NCBI RefSeq assembly: GCF_000215745.1 | Contig: NC_015663.1 | Span: forward strand, 5,180,780-5,244,779 | DNA length: 64,000 nt | Direction: 5' to 3' | DNA from: Klebsiella aerogenes KCTC 2190 | GTDB lineage: Bacteria; Pseudomonadota; Gammaproteobacteria; Enterobacterales; Enterobacteriaceae | Part shown: positions 9,385 through 16,956 of the stretch, piece by piece | Numbering within the stretch: position 1 is the stretch's first letter | How the letters are laid out: each line of letters begins with the position of its first letter | The notes under the pieces: model-generated | Told to the model about the DNA's origin: nothing | What the model saw: only the letters and a program-made list of their open reading frames with translations | Databases searched by the model: none | Program-made: the position numbers and the translations under genes

Positions 9385-10680
9385 CTACGTTTCTGAAAGT
9401 AATAACGTTCGTAATCCCGCCGCTTTATTTTCTATTTCTTGCCACTCCTGCTGCGGGTCAGATCCGCTGACAATACCGGCCCCGGCATACAGCCTCAGAG
9501 TGTCGTTTTCGACTTTTGCCGAACGCAGCGCCACGCAAAACTCGCTTTGCGCCAGTGAAAGATAACCTGCGGAGCCGGCATACCATTCGCGGGTGAAAGG
9601 CTCATGGCGGCGGATGAACGCCAGCGCCGCCTGGCGCGGCAGCCCCGCCACCGCGGCGGTAGGCTGCAGCTGCAGCAGACAGCGGCTGTCGTCGGGCTCA
9701 GCCAATTCGCACCAGATACAGCGCCGGAGATGCTGCACCTTACGCAGGCGTACGACCTGCGGCGGCAGAACGTCAAGCGTCGGCGACTCACCCTGCAAAC
9801 GCTGGCAGATATCCTCCACCACCAGCATATTCTCCCGCTGGTTTTTATCGTCTTTCATTAGCCAATCGGCCAACTGCTGCGCCCGGGCGTCATCGTGATG
9901 GTTAGCGACGGTGCCCGCCAGCGCTTCGGTGCGCAGCAGCGCGCCGCGTCGCCGCCACAGCCGTTCCGGCGTGGAGCCGAGAAACGCCTGCTGTGGGCTA
10001 AAGGCCATCAGGAAGTGAAAACAGTTAAGATTGCTGCGCCGACTGGCCGCCATAATGGCAAACGCCTGCAGCGGCGCGCTAAAGCGTAAATCCGTGACCC
10101 GCGCCAGCACAACCTTATCCATTTCGCCGGCGCCGATTGCCTGCGTCGCCTGCGTAATCAGCTCGCGCCACTGCGGGTATTCCGGCGCATGCTGCTCGCT
10201 TTGCAGCGGCGGCATCGATACCGCTGTCGCCTGCTCGCTATTTAATGATTGAAGAAACGCCCTCGCGGCGGCCGCGTCGTCTTGCAGCGAGGTCACACTG
10301 TGTACCACCAGCCGTAAAGTCGCTTTGCCGCCCAGGCGGCGCCACTCCAGCCGCGGCAGAAACAGATGACCCTGCTGCGGGTCGAACGCATTCAGCCCGC
10401 TGATGCGCAGATCTTCCCGCCCCTGGGCGCATAAAAAATCATGCGCCGCGGACAAAGAGGCAAAGGTGGTTACTGCCCCCAGCGCCGCCAGCTCTTCATC
10501 GCCGTTACGCTGCTGCCAGTAGAATTGCGGCCAGCACGGCTGATGCGCGCACCACAGTAACGGGTCGAAGGCGTCGTTTAACGGGAATGGGATATCAAAA
10601 ATTCGCGTGCCGGGTGACGGAGGGAAATCTTCAGCCAGGCAGCCCAGCAGGCTTTCCAGCGCGGTGGAAACAGACAGCAC
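9385..10680 (-). CDS. menF: Isochorismate synthase MenF
   Basis: Chorismate-utilising enzyme that isomerises chorismate to isochorismate for menaquinone, first gene of menFDHBCE. The C-terminal chorismate-binding domain is intact, with KVVLAR, AFLGSTPERLWRR, RTEALAGT, REHMLVVEDI-like RENMLVVEDI, and the final AGAGIVSGSDPQQEWQEIENK. I place the start at GTG 10680, not the in-frame GTG at 10692: GGAGG lies 5 bases before it, and the result is 431 residues, equal to E. coli MenF. In enterobacteria MenF is distinct from the siderophore enzyme EntC. Confidence 0.95.
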   Translation of the reverse strand: MLSVSTALESLLGCLAEDFPPSPGTRIFDIPFPLNDAFDPLLWCAHQPCWPQFYWQQRNGDEELAALGAVTTFASLSAAHDFLCAQGREDLRISGLNAFDPQQGHLFLPRLEWRRLGGKATLRLVVHSVTSLQDDAAAARAFLQSLNSEQATAVSMPPLQSEQHAPEYPQWRELITQATQAIGAGEMDKVVLARVTDLRFSAPLQAFAIMAASRRSNLNCFHFLMAFSPQQAFLGSTPERLWRRRGALLRTEALAGTVANHHDDARAQQLADWLMKDDKNQRENMLVVEDICQRLQGESPTLDVLPPQVVRLRKVQHLRRCIWCELAEPDDSRCLLQLQPTAAVAGLPRQAALAFIRRHEPFTREWYAGSAGYLSLAQSEFCVALRSAKVENDTLRLYAGAGIVSGSDPQQEWQEIENKAAGLRTLLLSET

Positions 10681-10692
10681 GCGAACCTCCAC

Positions 10693-10853
10693 GAAATTAA
10701 AAACCCCACATTATAAAGGGTAGCTGCGATAAATAGCAGTACCCATCATGAGGGAGCGAACCTTAACAGGCCCGGCGAACGCCAGCCACTGGATTCGCTA
10801 CAGGAGGAAAAGTATAGATAATTGATAGCGATACGCTATTACTATTTAGCTTC
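10693..10853. other. menF-elaA spacer; elaB absent
   Basis: In E. coli this interval carries elaB, a small ribosome-associated membrane protein gene. Here there are only 161 bp with no plausible coding frame. The segment holds the menF upstream region on the minus strand and a short hairpin, ATAGCG-ATA-CGCTAT, just after the elaA stop. No good T-run follows the hairpin. Confidence 0.6.
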
Positions 10854-11315
10854 TTAATGAGTTGTGATGTCACGCGCCATACCGATATGGGCAATACCGT
10901 CCTCATCGTATACCTCCGTCACCGGCACAAAACCAAAGCTGGCATAAAATTTCTGCAAATGCGCCTGCGCCCCAAGATAAATCGCCTTCTGCGGCCAGTT
11001 CTGCCGGCAGCTGGCCAGCGCCTGCTCCATCAGCTGGTAGCCCAGCTTCTCGCCGCGCACGGACGGGCTGACGATAACCCGACCGATCACCACCGGTTCG
11101 AACTCCTCTTCGCTTTTGAGGATCCGCGCGTAGGCCACCAGCTCTCCGTCGCGCCAGCCGAGCAGATGACGGTTCTCACCGACTAAATCATCGCCGTCGA
11201 TATCCTGATAGACGCAGCGTTGTTCGACGACAAACACCGCGCTGCGCAGCTTCAGCAAGGCGTACAGTTGAGCAACGGTGAGCTCGCTGTGATGTAAATC
11301 CTGCCAGGTCATCAT
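10854..11315 (-). CDS. elaA: ElaA GNAT-family acetyltransferase
   Basis: Predicted GNAT N-acetyltransferase of unknown acceptor. The acetyl-CoA binding segment is visible as VIGRVIVSPSVRGEKLGYQLM, in which the R-G-x-x-(L)-G/A type loop lies near residue 90; LGAQAHLQKFYASFGF is the usual beta5 to C-terminal region. The start at 11315 (MMTWQDLHHSEL) follows AGGAG by six bases and gives 153 residues, the E. coli length. It diverges from rbn with only 56 bp between start codons, so the two promoters overlap or adjoin. Confidence 0.93.
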   Translation of the reverse strand: MMTWQDLHHSELTVAQLYALLKLRSAVFVVEQRCVYQDIDGDDLVGENRHLLGWRDGELVAYARILKSEEEFEPVVIGRVIVSPSVRGEKLGYQLMEQALASCRQNWPQKAIYLGAQAHLQKFYASFGFVPVTEVYDEDGIAHIGMARDITTH

Positions 11316-11371
11316 TTGTGACTCCTTATTGATATACTGATGCTTTACCACTCGCCTGAGGACACTGGACG

Positions 11372-12292
11372 ATGGAATTAACATTTTTGGGGACATCCGC
11401 CGGCGTGCCGACCCGTACGCGTAATATGACGTCGATAATACTGAATTTGCAACAACCCACCAGCGCTGAAATGTGGTTGTTTGACTGCGGCGAAGGCACC
11501 CAGCATCAGTTTCTCCATACCCCTTACCACCCAGGCAAACTGAATAAAATTTTCATCACTCACCTGCACGGCGATCATCTGTTCGGCCTGCCCGGCCTGT
11601 TGTGCAGCCGCTCGATGCAGGGAAATTCGCTGCCGCTGACGGTTTACGGGCCAAAAGGGATTAAAGAATTTATCGAAACCGCACTGCGCCTGAGCGGCTC
11701 GTGGACCGATTATCCGCTCACTATCATCGAAGTCGGCCCCGGCCTGGTCTTCGACGAAGACGGCTATCGGGTCAGCGCGTACCCGCTCAGTCATCCGGTG
11801 GAGTGCTACGGCTACCGCATCGAACAGCATGACAAGCCCGGAACGCTCGATGCCGCCCAACTGATTGCCGATGGCGTGCGTCCGGGGCCGCTGTTCCATC
11901 AGCTCAAGCTCGGCCAGCGTGTTGAACTGGAAGATGGCCGGGTCATCGACGGTAGCCGCTACCTGGGGCCATCGACGCCGGGTAAAACGCTGGCCATTTT
12001 TGGCGATACCGCCCCCTGCCCGCAGGCGCTGGAGATGGCGCGCGGCGCGGATGTGATGGTCCACGAAACCACCCTTGAGCAGGCGATGGCGGAGAAAGCC
12101 AATAGCCGTGGCCACTCTTCCAGTCAGCAAACCGCGGCGCTTGCCAAAGAAGCGGGGGTCGGCACGCTAATCGCCACCCACTTTAGCTCGCGCTACGATG
12201 CCGAAGGCTGCCTGCGTATGCTGGCGGAATGTCGGGAGATTTTCGCCAATACGCTACTGGCGGAGGATTTTATGGTCTATCGGCTGGCGTAA
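11372..12292 (+). CDS. rbn: Ribonuclease BN / RNase Z
   Basis: Metallo-beta-lactamase-fold zinc phosphodiesterase that processes tRNA 3' ends, with both endo- and exonuclease activity in E. coli. The metal motif H64-x-H66-x-D68-H69 ([10 protein letters not shown]) is intact. The other ligands are recognisable in [20 protein letters not shown] and the final ATHFSSRYD. Length is 306 residues (E. coli 305). The usual terminator downstream is split by an insertion sequence 28 bp after the stop, so read-through would enter the transposase genes in the sense direction. Confidence 0.96.
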   Translation: MELTFLGTSAGVPTRTRNMTSIILNLQQPTSAEMWLFDCGEGTQHQFLHTPYHPGKLNKIFITHLHGDHLFGLPGLLCSRSMQGNSLPLTVYGPKGIKEFIETALRLSGSWTDYPLTIIEVGPGLVFDEDGYRVSAYPLSHPVECYGYRIEQHDKPGTLDAAQLIADGVRPGPLFHQLKLGQRVELEDGRVIDGSRYLGPSTPGKTLAIFGDTAPCPQALEMARGADVMVHETTLEQAMAEKANSRGHSSSQQTAALAKEAGVGTLIATHFSSRYDAEGCLRMLAECREIFANTLLAEDFMVYRLA

Positions 12293-12303
12293 ACCGCAGG
12301 CAT

Positions 12304-12320
12304 AAAAAAACCGCCGAAAA
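12304..12320. terminator. Left half of rbn/nuoN bidirectional terminator (interrupted)
   Basis: An A-run followed by the stem arm ACCGCCGA (12310-12317) and loop bases. Its partner arm TCGGCGGT lies at 13767-13774, beyond the insertion sequence. Joining the two flanks after removing one copy of the duplicated A's restores a perfect 8-bp stem with an AAAC-type loop and T-runs on both strands. It would have been a bidirectional terminator for convergent rbn and nuoN. Confidence 0.8.
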
Positions 12321-12345
12321 TGAACTGCACCCAAAAAGTTGGACA
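12321..12345 (+). repeat. IS left inverted repeat
   Basis: Begins TGAACTGCACCC and ends in GTTGGAC. Compared with the right end read on the minus strand, mismatches fall at positions 8, 9, 14 and 17 of the first 24 bases. The flanking AAAA at 12317-12320 is the left copy of the probable target duplication. Confidence 0.88.
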
Positions 12346-12371
12346 CCCAACGAAGTAAGGTGCAGTTTTTT

Positions 12372-12893
12372 ATGAGCAAGTATTCTCTCAACTTTAAGCT
12401 TGAGGTTGTGCAGCACTATCTTTCCGGGCTGGAAGGGCAGAAAGCGACTGCAAAGCGTTTTGGTATCGACCACAGTGCCGTTCGTAAGTGGACGGCTGCC
12501 TGGAAGCTTCATGGCGAAGCCGGACTTATAACCCGTCATTTCACCTATTCTCCTGCCTTTAAAGAGTCCGTTATCCTGCATATGCGTGAACACCGGCTGT
12601 CTGTTCGCGAAGTCTGTGCAAAATTTACTATCCCTGCTTTTTCCACTGTTTGTCAGTGGGAACGACTGTATGATGAAGGCGGATTAGAAGCCCTTACTGA
12701 TAGCCGACGCAGGAAAAAAACGATGCCAGAACGCCCTGAAAATCACCCGACTCCTCCTTCGCAGGCTCCCCTTGCCCCGGATGAACGAGAGGAACTTGAA
12801 CAACTGCGTACTGAAGTGGCATATCTAAAAAAGCTGCAGGCCTTACTCAGGGAAAGAAGCACGTCAAAACGCGGGATAAAGCGCAGGTCGTGA
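12372..12893 (+). CDS. IS transposase OrfA (DNA-binding part)
   Basis: 173-residue OrfA of an IS150-group element. It has two helix-turn-helix segments: one near residues 5-45 (FKLEVVQHYL to HSAVRKW) and a second near 70-105 (SVREVCAKF to CQWERLY). A leucine-rich coiled coil follows near 140-160 (EELEQLRTEVAYLKKL), typical for multimerisation. The ATG at 12372 is chosen because upstream in-frame codons overlap the terminal repeat. The stop overlaps the orfB start (GTGA). A -1 slip at 12827-12833 would fuse it to OrfB. Confidence 0.93.
   Translation: MSKYSLNFKLEVVQHYLSGLEGQKATAKRFGIDHSAVRKWTAAWKLHGEAGLITRHFTYSPAFKESVILHMREHRLSVREVCAKFTIPAFSTVCQWERLYDEGGLEALTDSRRRKKTMPERPENHPTPPSQAPLAPDEREELEQLRTEVAYLKKLQALLRERSTSKRGIKRRS
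12827..12833 (+). promoter_or_regulatory. A-AAA-AAG slippery heptamer for -1 frameshift (OrfAB)
   Basis: The OrfA codons CTA AAA AAG at 12825-12833 contain the classic IS3-family slippery heptamer A AAA AAG. A -1 slip enters the orfB frame (position modulo 3 checked) and the new frame stays open through to orfB, giving a fused transposase. The alternative is independent initiation at GTG 12890. Confidence 0.8.
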
Positions 12894-13729
12894 ATGAGTT
12901 AAGGCCGGAGTTCCCTCTTGCACGTCTGTTAAAAGCGGCAGGGCTGGCGAGAAGTACGTTTTACTGGCAACTGGCCAGCGGTAAAAAACCAGACAAATAT
13001 GCCAGTGATAAGTGGCAGATTTTAACGCTGTTCCATAAACATAAAGGCCGGTATGGATACAGGAGAATCACGCTGGCTGGCCGCCGGGAAGGAAGCTTAC
13101 TGAACCATAAAACAGTTCAGAGGCTAATGAATGAGTTAGATTTAACTTGCTGTATCAGAAAGAAGAAATACAACTCTTACAGAGGCCGGTACGGGAAAGT
13201 TGCGGGTAATGTGCTGAACCGGCAGTTCAGTGCGGATAAGCCCAACCAGAAGTGGGTAACAGATGTCACGGAATTTAAAATCAACGGGGAAAAACTGTAT
13301 CTGTCTCCGGTTCTGGATCTGTATAACGGAGAAATAGTGGCATACCAGATGGCGTCCCGTCCTCTGCTGTCGATGGTGGATGAGATGCTGTCAAAAGCGC
13401 TGTCGGTACTGGGCAAAGACGAATATCCGCTACTGCACTCAGATCAGGGCTGGCAGTACCAGATGGCGAATTATCAGAAGAGACTTAAGGACAGCGGTCT
13501 GAAACAGAGCATGTCAAGAAAGGGAAACTGTCACGACAATGCAGTAATGGAAAGCTTCTTCGGTACGCTGAAGACTGAATGCTTTTACTTGACGGAGCAT
13601 AAGAATATCAGTGAGTTGCGCATGGCTATCGATGAGTACATCCACTATTACAACCATGAAAGAATAAAACAAAAGCTAAAAGGCCTGAGTCCGGTAGAGT
13701 ACCGAACACAGGCCCTGATAGCCGCTTAA
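12890..13729 (+). CDS. IS transposase OrfB (DDE integrase-like catalytic part)
   Basis: 279-residue catalytic half of an IS3-family transposase. An HTH_21-like segment (HKGRYGYRRITLA) precedes the retroviral-integrase-type core. The DDE triad is readable as D in WVTDVTEF, D in LLHSDQGWQYQ and E in NAVMESFFGTLKTE, and the LSPVEYR tail is typical. It starts at GTG 12890 if made alone, but is more likely made as an OrfAB fusion by -1 frameshifting. No frameshift or stop damages the frame, so the element seems intact. Confidence 0.93.
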   Translation: MNELRPEFPLARLLKAAGLARSTFYWQLASGKKPDKYASDKWQILTLFHKHKGRYGYRRITLAGRREGSLLNHKTVQRLMNELDLTCCIRKKKYNSYRGRYGKVAGNVLNRQFSADKPNQKWVTDVTEFKINGEKLYLSPVLDLYNGEIVAYQMASRPLLSMVDEMLSKALSVLGKDEYPLLHSDQGWQYQMANYQKRLKDSGLKQSMSRKGNCHDNAVMESFFGTLKTECFYLTEHKNISELRMAIDEYIHYYNHERIKQKLKGLSPVEYRTQALIAA

Positions 13730-13736
13730 TATAAAC

Positions 13737-13761
13737 CGTCCAACATTATGGGGTCAGTTCA
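13737..13761 (-). repeat. IS right inverted repeat
   Basis: Read on the minus strand it begins TGAACTGACCCC and contains TGTTGGAC, matching the left end. The flanking AAAA at 13762-13765 is the right copy of the probable 3-4 bp target duplication. Confidence 0.88.
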
Positions 13762-13779
13762 AAAACTCGGCGGTTTTTT
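13762..13779. terminator. Right half of rbn/nuoN bidirectional terminator (interrupted)
   Basis: Arm TCGGCGGT at 13767-13774 followed by a run of six T's. It pairs with ACCGCCGA at 12310-12317 across the insertion sequence. Because the arms are now 1.4 kb apart, the hairpin cannot act as a normal terminator for the nuo transcript coming from the right. Confidence 0.8.
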
Positions 13780-13793
13780 ATTTATAGCGCAGA

Positions 13794-15251
13794 TTACATC
13801 AGCGGCGTCGCCAGCTGCACGATGCTAATCAGCGGCTGCGGCCACACGCCGAGCACCAGCACCAGCAGCGCGGAGATCAGCACTACGATACCGCCGGCGC
13901 TGTACTGCCAGTTTGACGGCGCATCGCGGTTCAGTTGCTCCGGGGCGCTCAGGTACAAGCTGACGGCAACGCGCAGATAATAGTAGAGACCAATCGCCGA
14001 ACCAATCACCACCGCGGCAACCAGCCACCACAGGTGCGCATGCACACCGACGGCCAGCACGTAGAACTTACCGATAAAGCCGAGGGTCATCGGAATACCG
14101 GCCAGCGACAGCATCATCACCGTCATTACCGCCGACAGGATCGGACGGTGCCAGAACAGACCGCGGTAGGAGAACAGCGAGTCAGCATCCGGACCGCGGT
14201 ACGGGCTGGACATCAGGCTGACCACGCCGAACGCGCCGAGACTGCTGAACAGATAACCGGCCAGGTAGACGCCAACGGCTTCCATCGACATTTCGCCGCT
14301 CTGCAGGGCGATTAACGCCACCAGCAGATAGCCGAGGTGTGAGATGGAAGAGTAACCGAGCAGACGCTTAATGTTGGTCTGGCTCAGCGCCATCAGGTTA
14401 CCGAAGATGATAGAGGCGAAGGCGATCAGGCCCAGCACCACACGTACTGCTTCACTGTCTCCCACCGGCATGTACAGGAACAGACGCATCACCACGCCGA
14501 AGATGGCAATCTTGCTGGCGGTCGCCAGGAAGGTGGATACCGGCGCAGGCGCGCCCTGGTATACATCCGGCGTCCACAGGTGGAACGGCACCAGCGACAA
14601 TTTAAAGCCAAGACCGACGATCATCAGACCGAGGCCCGCCAGCAGAAGCGGCTCGTGCAGCGCGTTGTCAGCCAGGCTCTTGCCCAGCGCGAGGAAGGAC
14701 AGGTTACCGGAATTCGCATACACCAGCGCCATACCGAACAGCAGGAAAGACGAGGCTGCCGCGGAGAGGATGGTGTATTTGATGCTCGCTTCCAGCGAAC
14801 GTTTCTGGCGGAAAGCGTAACCGACCAGGCCGAACAACGGCAGCGAAATCAATTCGATACCGAGGAACAGCGAGGCCAGGTGATTGGCGCCGGCCAGCAG
14901 AATGCCACCCAGCGCGGCGATCAGCACCAGCAGGTAGAACTCTTCTTTATTGTCCTTGTAACCCTCAAGCCATGGGTAGGCGAAAGTACAGGTCGCGAGG
15001 CTCGCCAACAGCACCAGCCCGGTATAGAGCATCGAGTAACCGTCAACGCGGATCAGCGGGGTGACGTCCATCGCCCCGTTCTGACCAACAAACCAGAGCG
15101 AGACCAGCGCGGCGTTTAGTCCGAGAACCGACAACGTGGCATTGAGAAAATGATTGCGTCGCCACGCAATGGAGAGCATCACAACCACCACCGTCAAGCC
15201 GACGATCAGCAGCGGTAGCAGTGCGATCAGTTGTTGTGGAGTTATTGTCAT
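13794..15251 (-). CDS. nuoN: NADH:quinone oxidoreductase subunit N
   Basis: Antiporter-like membrane subunit of respiratory complex I, with about 14 transmembrane helices, 485 residues (E. coli 485). The proton-path residues sit in the usual segments: a lysine in [14 protein letters not shown], a conserved region in [21 protein letters not shown], and [17 protein letters not shown]. It is last in the nuo operon. Its transcript would normally stop at the terminator about 15 bp downstream, which an insertion sequence has split. Confidence 0.98.
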   Translation of the reverse strand: MTITPQQLIALLPLLIVGLTVVVVMLSIAWRRNHFLNATLSVLGLNAALVSLWFVGQNGAMDVTPLIRVDGYSMLYTGLVLLASLATCTFAYPWLEGYKDNKEEFYLLVLIAALGGILLAGANHLASLFLGIELISLPLFGLVGYAFRQKRSLEASIKYTILSAAASSFLLFGMALVYANSGNLSFLALGKSLADNALHEPLLLAGLGLMIVGLGFKLSLVPFHLWTPDVYQGAPAPVSTFLATASKIAIFGVVMRLFLYMPVGDSEAVRVVLGLIAFASIIFGNLMALSQTNIKRLLGYSSISHLGYLLVALIALQSGEMSMEAVGVYLAGYLFSSLGAFGVVSLMSSPYRGPDADSLFSYRGLFWHRPILSAVMTVMMLSLAGIPMTLGFIGKFYVLAVGVHAHLWWLVAAVVIGSAIGLYYYLRVAVSLYLSAPEQLNRDAPSNWQYSAGGIVVLISALLVLVLGVWPQPLISIVQLATPLM

Positions 15252-15257
15252 GGCGAA

Positions 15258-16787
15258 TTACGGCCTTGTAGTAGAAACAGAATTAACAAACCACTGCTGA
15301 ATGTTGCTCATCGCAGCATGCGAGGTGTCGAGAATCGGCTGCGGGAAGAAGCCCAACAGCACCAGCAGCACCACCAGCAGCAGGATGATAGACAGTTCAC
15401 GCAGGGACATCCCCGGCAGCTCTTTCGTCGCGATTTCGCTTTTCGCCTTACCGAAGTAGGCGCGATGCAGCATCGACAGCGAGTAAACGGAAGCGAATAC
15501 CAGACCAAAGGTCGAGATAACGGTAATCACCGGCACCACTTTATAGCTGCCGAACAGAATCATAAATTCGCCGACAAAGTTACCGGTGCCCGGCATCCCC
15601 AGGGTGGCGACAGCGAAGAACATCGACATCGCCGGCAGCCATTTAATTTTGCTCCACAAGCCGCCCATCTGGCGCATATCGCGGGTGTGCAGACGTTCGT
15701 ACAGCTGGCCGCACAGAATGAACAGACCCGCCGCGGACAGACCGTGGGCAATCATCTGAATCACCGCCCCTTGATAAGCCAGCTGGCTACCGGTGTAGAT
15801 AGCAATCAGCACGAAGCCCATGTGGGAAACGGAGGTGTAAGCAATCAGACGTTTGATATCGGTCTGGGCGAAGGCCATCCACGCGCCGTAGAAGATACCG
15901 ATCACGCCCAGCCACATGGCGATTGGCGCAAACTCGGCGGAAGCGTTCGGGAACAGCGGCAGCGCAAAGCGCAGCAGACCGTAGGCCGCGGTTTTCAGCA
16001 AGATGCCCGCGAGGTCGACGGAACCGGCAGTCGGCGCCTGGGAGTGGGCGTCCGGTAGCCAGCCGTGCAGCGGTACTACCGGCATTTTCACCGCGAAGGC
16101 GATGAAGAAGCCGAGCATTAGCATGTATTCCACGCCGTGAGACATCGGAGTTTTCAGCAGCTCTTCATAGTTGAAGGTCCACACGCCGGTGGCGTTGAAG
16201 TGGACGAATGCCAGCGCCAGAATGGCGATCAGCATCACCAGACCGCTCGCCTGGGTATAGATGAAGAACTTGGTGGCCGCCGTGATACGCGTTTTACCGT
16301 CAGAGGCTTTGTGCCCCCACAGCGCGATCAGGAAGTACATCGGCACCAACATCATTTCCCAGAAGAAGAAGAACAGGAACATGTCGATGGCGAGGAATAC
16401 CCCGATGACGCCGCCCAGGATCCACATCAGGTTGAGGTGGAAGAAGCCCTGGTACTTTTCGATTTCGCGCCAGGAACAGAGCACCGCCAACACGCCGAGC
16501 AGGCCGGTCAGCACCACCATCAGCAGCGACAGACCGTCAATCGCCAGATGGATGCTAATGCCGAAACGTGGGATCCACGGCAGCACGAATTCCGACTGCC
16601 ACTGCGGAATCCCCGCGGATTGCGTCAGAGAATAGCCGCCCTGCATCCACAGCTGCAGGCCAAGCACCAGCGTCAGTCCCATGGTAATCAGCGCGATCCA
16701 GCGCGGCAGTTTCACGCCAAAGCGTTCAGTCTGCCAGCACAGGAAGCCGCCAATAAAGGGGATTAATATTAGCCAGGGTAATAACAT
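15258..16787 (-). CDS. nuoM: NADH:quinone oxidoreductase subunit M
   Basis: Second antiporter-like membrane subunit of complex I, 509 residues (E. coli 509), about 14 transmembrane helices. The key glutamate is in FFWEMMLVPMYFLI, and a conserved lysine-bearing segment is AVKMPVVPLHGWLPDAHSQ, followed by DIKRLIAYTSVSHMGFVL. It lies 6 bp upstream of nuoN and 169 bp downstream of nuoL; that unusually long gap holds a REP pair. Confidence 0.98.
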   Translation of the reverse strand: MLLPWLILIPFIGGFLCWQTERFGVKLPRWIALITMGLTLVLGLQLWMQGGYSLTQSAGIPQWQSEFVLPWIPRFGISIHLAIDGLSLLMVVLTGLLGVLAVLCSWREIEKYQGFFHLNLMWILGGVIGVFLAIDMFLFFFFWEMMLVPMYFLIALWGHKASDGKTRITAATKFFIYTQASGLVMLIAILALAFVHFNATGVWTFNYEELLKTPMSHGVEYMLMLGFFIAFAVKMPVVPLHGWLPDAHSQAPTAGSVDLAGILLKTAAYGLLRFALPLFPNASAEFAPIAMWLGVIGIFYGAWMAFAQTDIKRLIAYTSVSHMGFVLIAIYTGSQLAYQGAVIQMIAHGLSAAGLFILCGQLYERLHTRDMRQMGGLWSKIKWLPAMSMFFAVATLGMPGTGNFVGEFMILFGSYKVVPVITVISTFGLVFASVYSLSMLHRAYFGKAKSEIATKELPGMSLRELSIILLLVVLLVLLGFFPQPILDTSHAAMSNIQQWFVNSVSTTRP

Positions 16788-16864
16788 GGCGATTTTTATT
16801 CCTTGTTAAAGTCCCGTTCAGGACCGATTTTCAACGAATTCGACTACATTCACGTTTGAGGGCG

Positions 16865-16940
16865 GTTTGTTGTGTCGGGTGGCGATTCGCTTACCCGACC
16901 TACGGTTTCGTAGGCCCGGTAAGCAAAGCGCCACCGGGCA
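16865..16940. repeat. REP/BIME: inverted pair of palindromic units between nuoL and nuoM
   Basis: Two palindromic units lie head to head: GTCGGGTGGCG with TTACCCGAC, then a CTACGG/CGTAGG centre, then GCCCGGTAAGC with GCGCCACCGGGC. This is the enterobacterial REP style (GC-rich palindromes with a TAGG-type centre). It is within an operon, so it probably acts in the RNA as a stabilising or differential-decay hairpin between nuoL and nuoM, not as a terminator. Confidence 0.85.
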
Positions 16941-16956
16941 AAACCGCGCGCTCAAA

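Larger units (their letters stand above)
12321..13761 (+). mobile_element. Complete IS3-family (IS150-group) insertion sequence, 1441 bp
   Basis: The ends are imperfect inverted repeats beginning TGAACTG and containing GTTGGAC, with 20 of the first 24 bases matching. Between them are orfA and orfB in overlapping frames with an A6G slippery site, the layout of IS150-group elements (IS150 itself is about 1.44 kb). AAAA flanks both ends, so the target duplication is 3 or 4 bp of A. Both frames look intact, so the copy is potentially active. I cannot name the exact IS without a database match. Confidence 0.92.

Noticed and set aside
12339..12371. Upstream ATG for the IS OrfA
   Set aside because: It lies within the terminal inverted repeat and adds 11 residues without similarity to IS150-group OrfA; the ATG at 12372 is preferred.
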